The notes below the pieces were generated by a model that was not told where the DNA came from, made no database searches, and saw nothing but the letters and a program-made list of their open reading frames with translations. From Trichoderma breve (Eukaryota; Ascomycota; Sordariomycetes; Hypocreales; Hypocreaceae): a DNA stretch of 64,000 bases. Position numbers and translations under genes: made by a program. Location of the stretch: positions 496,001-560,000 of the forward strand of contig NC_079232.1 in assembly GCF_028502605.1 (NCBI RefSeq), given 5' to 3'. Shown here piece after piece: positions 59,363 through 64,000 of the stretch (within the stretch, counting starts at the first letter, position 1; each line of letters starts with the position of its first letter).

Positions 59363-59369
59363 TGACTCA
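59363..59369 (+). promoter_or_regulatory. Gcn4/CPC1-type site TGACTCA upstream of ARG7
   Basis: Perfect TGACTCA 137 bp before the ARG7 ATG. A near match TGACTCT is at 59301-59307. ARG7 is a classical general-control target in other fungi. Confidence 0.5.
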
Positions 59370-59505
59370 TAACCAGCAGTTGGCTGCCGCAAGCTTTGGC
59401 ACTTGATAGCTCCGATTTTAGCTGCTAATCACACAGCTAAAAGTCTCTCTCAACCCAGCTCACACGACAATGCAATTATAGCCACTCTCGTCCTCTTCAC
59501 AAGCC

Positions 59506-60910
59506 ATGCTCAAGTTCAAGCGCGCTTATTCCACCGGCTTGGCCAGCGCCATCCCGCCGGCCAAGCTCAAGTACGTGCCCACGTCCGGCACGTATCCCAA
59601 GGGCTTCCTCGCCTCGGGCGTCTTCGTCGGCGTCAAGCCGGGCAACACCAGCAAGCCGGATCTCGCCCTCGTGACGTCGGACCGGCCAGCGTCGGCGGCG
59701 GCCGTCTTCACCAAGAACAAGTTCCAGGCGGCGCCGGTGACGTTCAGCCGCAAGATTCTGCAGAGCAAGGCCAATGCTGGGCTTCGCAGCGTCATTGTCA
59801 ATTCGGGCAATGCCAATGCCGTGACCGGTGTCGGAGGGCTGGAGGATGCGGCGAGCATGGCCAGGACGACGGACCAGAGGGTTGGCAGCGAGGATTCGAC
59901 GCTGGTGATGAGCACGGGTGTTATTGGACAAAGGTCAGCCTCAAGAAAAAGATGATTGTTGATGAATTGGTTTTTACTGATGCTCTCCCTCTAGACTCCC
60001 TATCCAGAAAATCGTGGACCACATCCCCATGGCCTATCACCAGGCTGGAGACTCTCACCGGCATTGGCTGGACTGTGCCAAGGCCATCTGCACCACCGAC
60101 ACTTTCCCCAAGCTCATGTCCAGGACGTTTGAGCTGCCGTCTTCTCCTGGCGTCGAGTACCGCATTGCGGGCATGACCAAGGGCGCTGGCATGATGGCTC
60201 CCAACCTGGCCACCATGCTCACCATTCTGGCCACTGACGCACCCATTGCGCCGAGCCTCATGAACCCTCTGCTCAAGTACTCCGTCGACCGCTCATTCAA
60301 TGCGTTGACCATTGACGGCGACACCTCCACCAACGACACCGTTGCCCTGCTTGCCAACGGTGCTGCTGGCGGCAACGAGGTTTCGTCCGAGCAATCTGCC
60401 GACTATGAGGCCTTGAAGAACCTGGTGACGGACTTTTCCGCCGAGCTGGCCAAGTACCTCGTCCGTGACGGCGAGGGAGCCACCAAGTTTGTCACAATCC
60501 GTGTCGTGGACGGTGCTTCCGAAGCTGCTTCGCGTGAGATTGCTCGTGCCATCGCTCGTTCGCCCCTCGTCAAGACAGCTCTCTACGGAAAAGACGCCAA
60601 CTGGGGCCGCATCCTGTGTGCCGCTGGATACGCTCTCATCTCGCCTCCTGGACAGCCCGTCAACGATGTCCCTGAGATTATTCCCGAGAGGACAAGCGTG
60701 TCATTTGTTCCCACGGACGGCTCAGCTGAGCTGAAGCTGCTGGTCAACGGTGAGCCGGAGAACGTTGATGAGCAGAGAGCGAGTGAGATTCTTGAGATGG
60801 AGGACCTGGAAATCCTGGTGAGGCTGGGAACTGGCGATAAGAGCATTGTTCACTGGACATGCGATTTCAGCCACGATTATGTTACGATTAACGGCGACTA
60901 CAGGACATAA
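59506..60910 (+). CDS. ARG7: Mitochondrial bifunctional ornithine acetyltransferase / N-acetylglutamate synthase (ArgJ, 447 aa)
   Basis: Two exons, 59506-59933 and 59995-60910, 61-nt intron; 448 codons. The N-terminal [15 protein letters not shown] is a mitochondrial presequence. The ArgJ fold follows. The autocleavage site is [13 protein letters not shown], with cleavage expected between Ala215 and Thr216; Thr216 becomes the N-terminal nucleophile of the beta chain. Other ArgJ landmarks are [28 protein letters not shown] and [10 protein letters not shown]. The enzyme transfers the acetyl group from N-acetylornithine to glutamate, recycling acetyl in arginine biosynthesis, and can also make N-acetylglutamate from acetyl-CoA. 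It converges with HIS3 (271 bp between stops). Confidence 0.95.
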
Positions 60911-60958
60911 AAAATGTATAAAAAATGTTACATGTATGATGGCTAGTTTCATGGGGCA

Positions 60959-60964
60959 AATAAA
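60959..60964 (+). terminator. AATAAA poly(A) signal of ARG7
   Basis: AATAAA occurs 48 bp past the ARG7 stop codon, within the 271-bp convergent spacer to HIS3. Confidence 0.5.
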
Positions 60965-61181
60965 ATGGGTTGGCTGTGTACGCATATCTAAAATGATTTC
61001 TATTCCAATATCAAAATATGCTCTTCTGTGAAAGCTCGCCAAATGACCTAAGATATGTAGCCAGCCGCATCGCGTCAATGGGGCATGTGCGCCAACACTA
61101 TCCAAAAAAACAAACTCCAAACTCCAACTTCTACTTTTAGCCTTTTCTATTTTTTTCTTCCATCATGATATTGTATCTTCC

Positions 61182-61949
61182 TTAAGCGCTCAATGTACCC
61201 TTGGTGCTGGGAACCTCGCCCTCCTTGCCCGCAACCCTAGTGGTAGCCATGCGAATCGCCACAGCCAGAGCCTTAAAGGCACTCTCAGCCCGGTGGTGGT
61301 CGTTGTCACCGCGCAGGCAGTCGACGTGCAAGGTGATGCGAGCGGCCTGAGCAAAGCTCTGCAGGCAGTGGGGGATCATCTCGGTGCTGAGCTGGCCCAG
61401 CATCTCGCGCTTCAGGCCCAGGTCGACAATGGCGTAGGGGCGGTTGGACAGGTCGACGACGGCGCGAGAGAGGGCCTCGTCCAGAGGGGCGTAGGCATAG
61501 CCAAAGCGGGCGACGCCAGTCAGGGCGCCGAGGGCTTTGGCAAAGGCGGTGCCGACGGCGAGGCAGCAGTCTTCGGCGGTGTGGTGGTCGTCAACTTAGA
61601 TATTGAAGGATGTATTGTTAGAACGATATGACATCTTTATCACACACAGAGAGAGCAAGAGAGAGTGAAACGAACTGTGAAGGTCGCCCTTGCAGTTGAG
61701 CGCCATGCTCCAGCCGGCGTGCTTCGCCAGCGCATGCAGCATGTGGTCCAAGAAGCCGATGCCCGTGTTGATAGCAATCACCTGAGACTTGCTAGACTGC
61801 GAAGCGTGTGCGCTGGCGACCTCGAGCAGTCGGGGGTCGGTATCCTGGGGAAGCTCGCCGCCGTCGATGCTGAGAGCGATCTGGATCGACGTCTCGTTGG
61901 TGTTGCGGACAAGAGCCGCAGCACGGATGGGAAGAGCGGCGGTGGTCAT
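61182..61949 (-). CDS. HIS3: Imidazoleglycerol-phosphate dehydratase (228 aa)
   Basis: Two exons, 61676-61949 and 61182-61594, with an 81-nt intron (CTAAC branch); 229 codons. Start is ATG 61949 ([23 protein letters not shown]). Metal-site motifs are [16 protein letters not shown] and [10 protein letters not shown] (around residue 91), plus [20 protein letters not shown] near the C-terminus, giving the two His-rich manganese-binding blocks of the IGPD fold. It catalyses dehydration of imidazole glycerol phosphate in histidine biosynthesis. Length is normal for the monofunctional fungal enzyme. Confidence 0.95.
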
Positions 61950-62528
61950 TGTGTCTGTTCGGGGCTTTGAGTCTGCAAGATGCGAATCGGTATCGTTGCA
62001 AAAATAGTCAATTGGAGTTGTGAAAGTGCCAAAGTCTTGATTTATGCCGGTGTTGAAGACGGCGCAGGATTTGACTCGCTCCTGTATCGGAGTTGTGGAG
62101 TTCTTTTTTTCTCTCGCCTCCCAGCTTCAATGTAATCAACCAATCCTGGAAATCCGAATTCCCGGATGCAGCCAGTGAATGTCTCGCTGGACTGAGGGGT
62201 CGTTCCGCTGAAGCTACCCCGCTATTTGCAGAGCACACCCCCTGTAGCAACGCTTTAGGTGCAATCACACTCCCTAGCAACTGAACATAGCGGTTGCAAA
62301 CAAACTTTACGCGCCTAGGATCATCTCTCGCGCGTCAACCTCAGATCTGGATATTCGATATCGATACAAGCACCTCTTGCAGCCGAACCCCCCAGCCATG
62401 ATACCCTGTTAAGTACCTAAACGATTTGTTCTTCTTTTCCATCTATCTGTTATCTTTTTTACTGTACTTTACTTCTTTCTTCTTTCATTCTGTCCCTCTG
62501 CCCGATGTTCCCTTCTCGATGCTAGAGG
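61950..62528. other. Divergent promoter HIS3 / CDC16
   Basis: 579 bp between start codons; contains the Gcn4-like site listed below and a T/C-rich block just upstream of CDC16. No gene. Confidence 0.6.
62072..62078. promoter_or_regulatory. Near-consensus Gcn4/CPC1 site TGACTCG upstream of HIS3
   Basis: TGACTCG has the TGACTC core, with one mismatch to TGACTCA, 123 bp from the HIS3 ATG. Inference from motif and pathway. Confidence 0.35.
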
Positions 62529-64000
62529 ATGGAGAAGTTTCTGAGGGATTGGAGGCAGGATGCCCTCAACAAGGCACAATATGAATCGGCCATCTTTATC
62601 GGAGACAAGCTCCTCGCCTTGACCAGTCTGTTATCACCAAGCAATTCTTTATCATGGTAGACCGTCTTGGCTAACGCATGTGTATTATCTATAGACGACG
62701 ACAACGATGCCTTTTGGCTGGCCCAAGTCCACTTTGCGACTGGAAACTACACACGTGCGCAATCGTTCCTCTCCAAGCAAGACCTCATCAGCAGAAACCC
62801 TGCCTGTCGCTATCTTGCCGGACACTGTCTCATCAAGCAGTCTCGATTCGACGAGGCCTTGGCTGTCCTGGGGGAGCGCAATCCGACACACCTGATTTCC
62901 AATGGCCCGAGCAACAAGCGCAAGGCCTCAAACCAGGCTCGCAGCGGGCGAAGGCGGGACGACGATACCGGGGACGATGAGGCGGCAACCCGACGATTTG
63001 AGGCAGCTATGTGCTTCCTCCGGGGCATCTGCTATGCCAAGCAAAACGCTTTTGATCGTGCCAAGGAGTGTTACAAGGATGCGGTTCGGATCGACGTGCA
63101 GTGCTTCGAGGCGTTCCAGCAGTTGATGAAGAATTCTTTACTATCCCCAGACGAGGAGTGGCAGTTCCTCGACAGCCTCGATTTTGATTCAATACATCTC
63201 TCGGGAGACCCCAAGTCCTCTCAGGAGGCGGCCGAGTTCACAAAGATGCTCTACACCACCCGGCTTTCTAAATACAGAAATCCCACGGCATTCGATGTCG
63301 CCTACGATTCGCTGTCAACACACTACCAGTTGGCCGCTAACCCCGACCTACAGCTTGCTCGAGCCGATTTATTGTACACGCAGTGCCGATACCGAGACGC
63401 CCTGACCATTACCAACGCCATCCTGGAAGAGGACAAATACAACTTTGCGATATACCCCGTCCACCTCGCCTGTCTCTATGAACTCAAGATGAAGAACCTG
63501 CTGTTCCTGATTTCACACGACCTGGCAGACACCCACCCCGAAGAGCCCTGTACATGGTTAGCCGTGGGCATCTATTATTTCAGCATCAAAAAAATTGCAG
63601 AAGCCAGGCGGTATTTTAGCAAAGCGAGCATGATGGACGCACATTTTGGCCCTGCCTGGATAGGATTCGCACATACATTCGCTGAGGAAGGAGAGCATGA
63701 CCAGGCCATTTCAGCTTATTCAACAGCAGCACGCCTCTTCATGGGCACCCACCTGCCGCAGATATTCCTGGGGATGCAGAACCACGCACTCAACAACATG
63801 ACTATTGCAGAAGAATTCCTCAAGACTGCCTATGGGCTGTGCAAGACGGACCCACTGCTTCTCAACGAGATGGGTATCGTGAAATACCACCAGGATAATC
63901 CAAAAGACGCCGTCCAATATTTCACAGCAGCCCTCAAGGTGGCTGACGAGAATGACAGCGAGCCGTCAGCATGGCTCGCGGCGAGGACCAATTTAGGACA
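62529..64000 (+). CDS. CDC16: Anaphase-promoting complex subunit Cdc16/APC6 (Cut9), 3' truncated by window edge
   Basis: Exon 1 is 62529-62625 (MEKFLRDWRQDALNK...), then a 69-nt intron (GTCTGT donor, GGCTAAC branch, CTATAG acceptor). Exon 2 from 62695 stays open to the window end, giving about 467 residues of the N-terminal and central part. Repeated TPR helices are visible: DAFWLAQVHFATGNYTRAQSFL, CYAKQNAFDRAKECYKDAV, TWLAVGIYYFSIKKIAEARRYF, AWIGFAHTFAEEGEHDQAISAY, LLLNEMGIVKYHQDNPKDAV. A polar Lys/Arg/Asp-rich insert lies near residues 110-135. It is a scaffold subunit of the nuclear APC/C ubiquitin ligase. The other donor, GTAGAC at 62656, would create an immediate stop and is excluded. 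Confidence 0.93.

Larger units (their letters stand above)
57897..59505. other. Divergent spacer between GCD2 and ARG7
   Basis: 1.6 kb holding both promoters. Candidate Gcn4/CPC1 sites are listed separately. Small frames at 58383-58787 are unsupported. No gene seen. Confidence 0.55.

Overview
The window is nuclear DNA of a filamentous ascomycete. Genes have short introns (about 50-140 nt) with GT..AG ends and CTAAC/CTGAC-type branch sites. Fungal-restricted families are present (DUF3433, AA11 polysaccharide monooxygenase, GH79 glucuronidase). Protein and intron style suggest Hypocreales, possibly Trichoderma; that placement is inference. Nineteen protein genes are supported (two cut by the window edges), plus a weaker three-exon minus-strand model, one intron-containing tRNA-Ala, and several regulatory sites.

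Left third (1-16 kb): the acidic tail of an unknown gene, then an accessory-looking stretch. It holds a tentative minus-strand gene and a divergent six-exon gene whose product has long helices around a Gly/Ala-rich hydrophobic hairpin, neither recognised. A 1248-residue DUF3433 membrane protein and a secreted AA11 chitin-type LPMO follow. About 4.4 kb without a supportable gene comes next.

Centre (16-46 kb): a small gamma-glutamylcyclotransferase/AIG2-like gene with an 8-nt microexon lies divergent from TRA1, the 3864-residue SAGA/NuA4 scaffold. Then come acetoacetyl-CoA synthetase, a small membrane protein, a secreted GH79 beta-glucuronidase, tRNA-Ala(AGC), an isolated Gag-like ORF just downstream of the tRNA, the proteasome-assembly chaperone PAC3, the DEAH helicase Dhr1/Ecm16, Mediator subunit MED6 and an MMTAG2-like protein.

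Right part (46-64 kb): an atypical protein kinase lies divergent from a very large sacsin-like GHKL-ATPase protein that carries a C-terminal HExxHxxxxxH zinc-peptidase signature, the most unusual architecture here. After it come a small predicted mitochondrial membrane protein, eIF2B-delta (GCD2), the mitochondrial arginine enzyme ARG7/ArgJ, HIS3, and the start of the APC/C subunit CDC16/APC6.

Most genes are housekeeping and unlinked in function. Possible links are two divergent promoters joining nuclear/ribosomal genes (PAC3-DHR1, MED6-MMTAG2), two CAZymes for fungal/plant polymer turnover, and TGA(C/G)TC-type Gcn4/CPC1 motifs upstream of ARG7, HIS3 and GCD2. Exon boundaries were read by eye from splice consensus and reading-frame continuity. 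No database search was possible.
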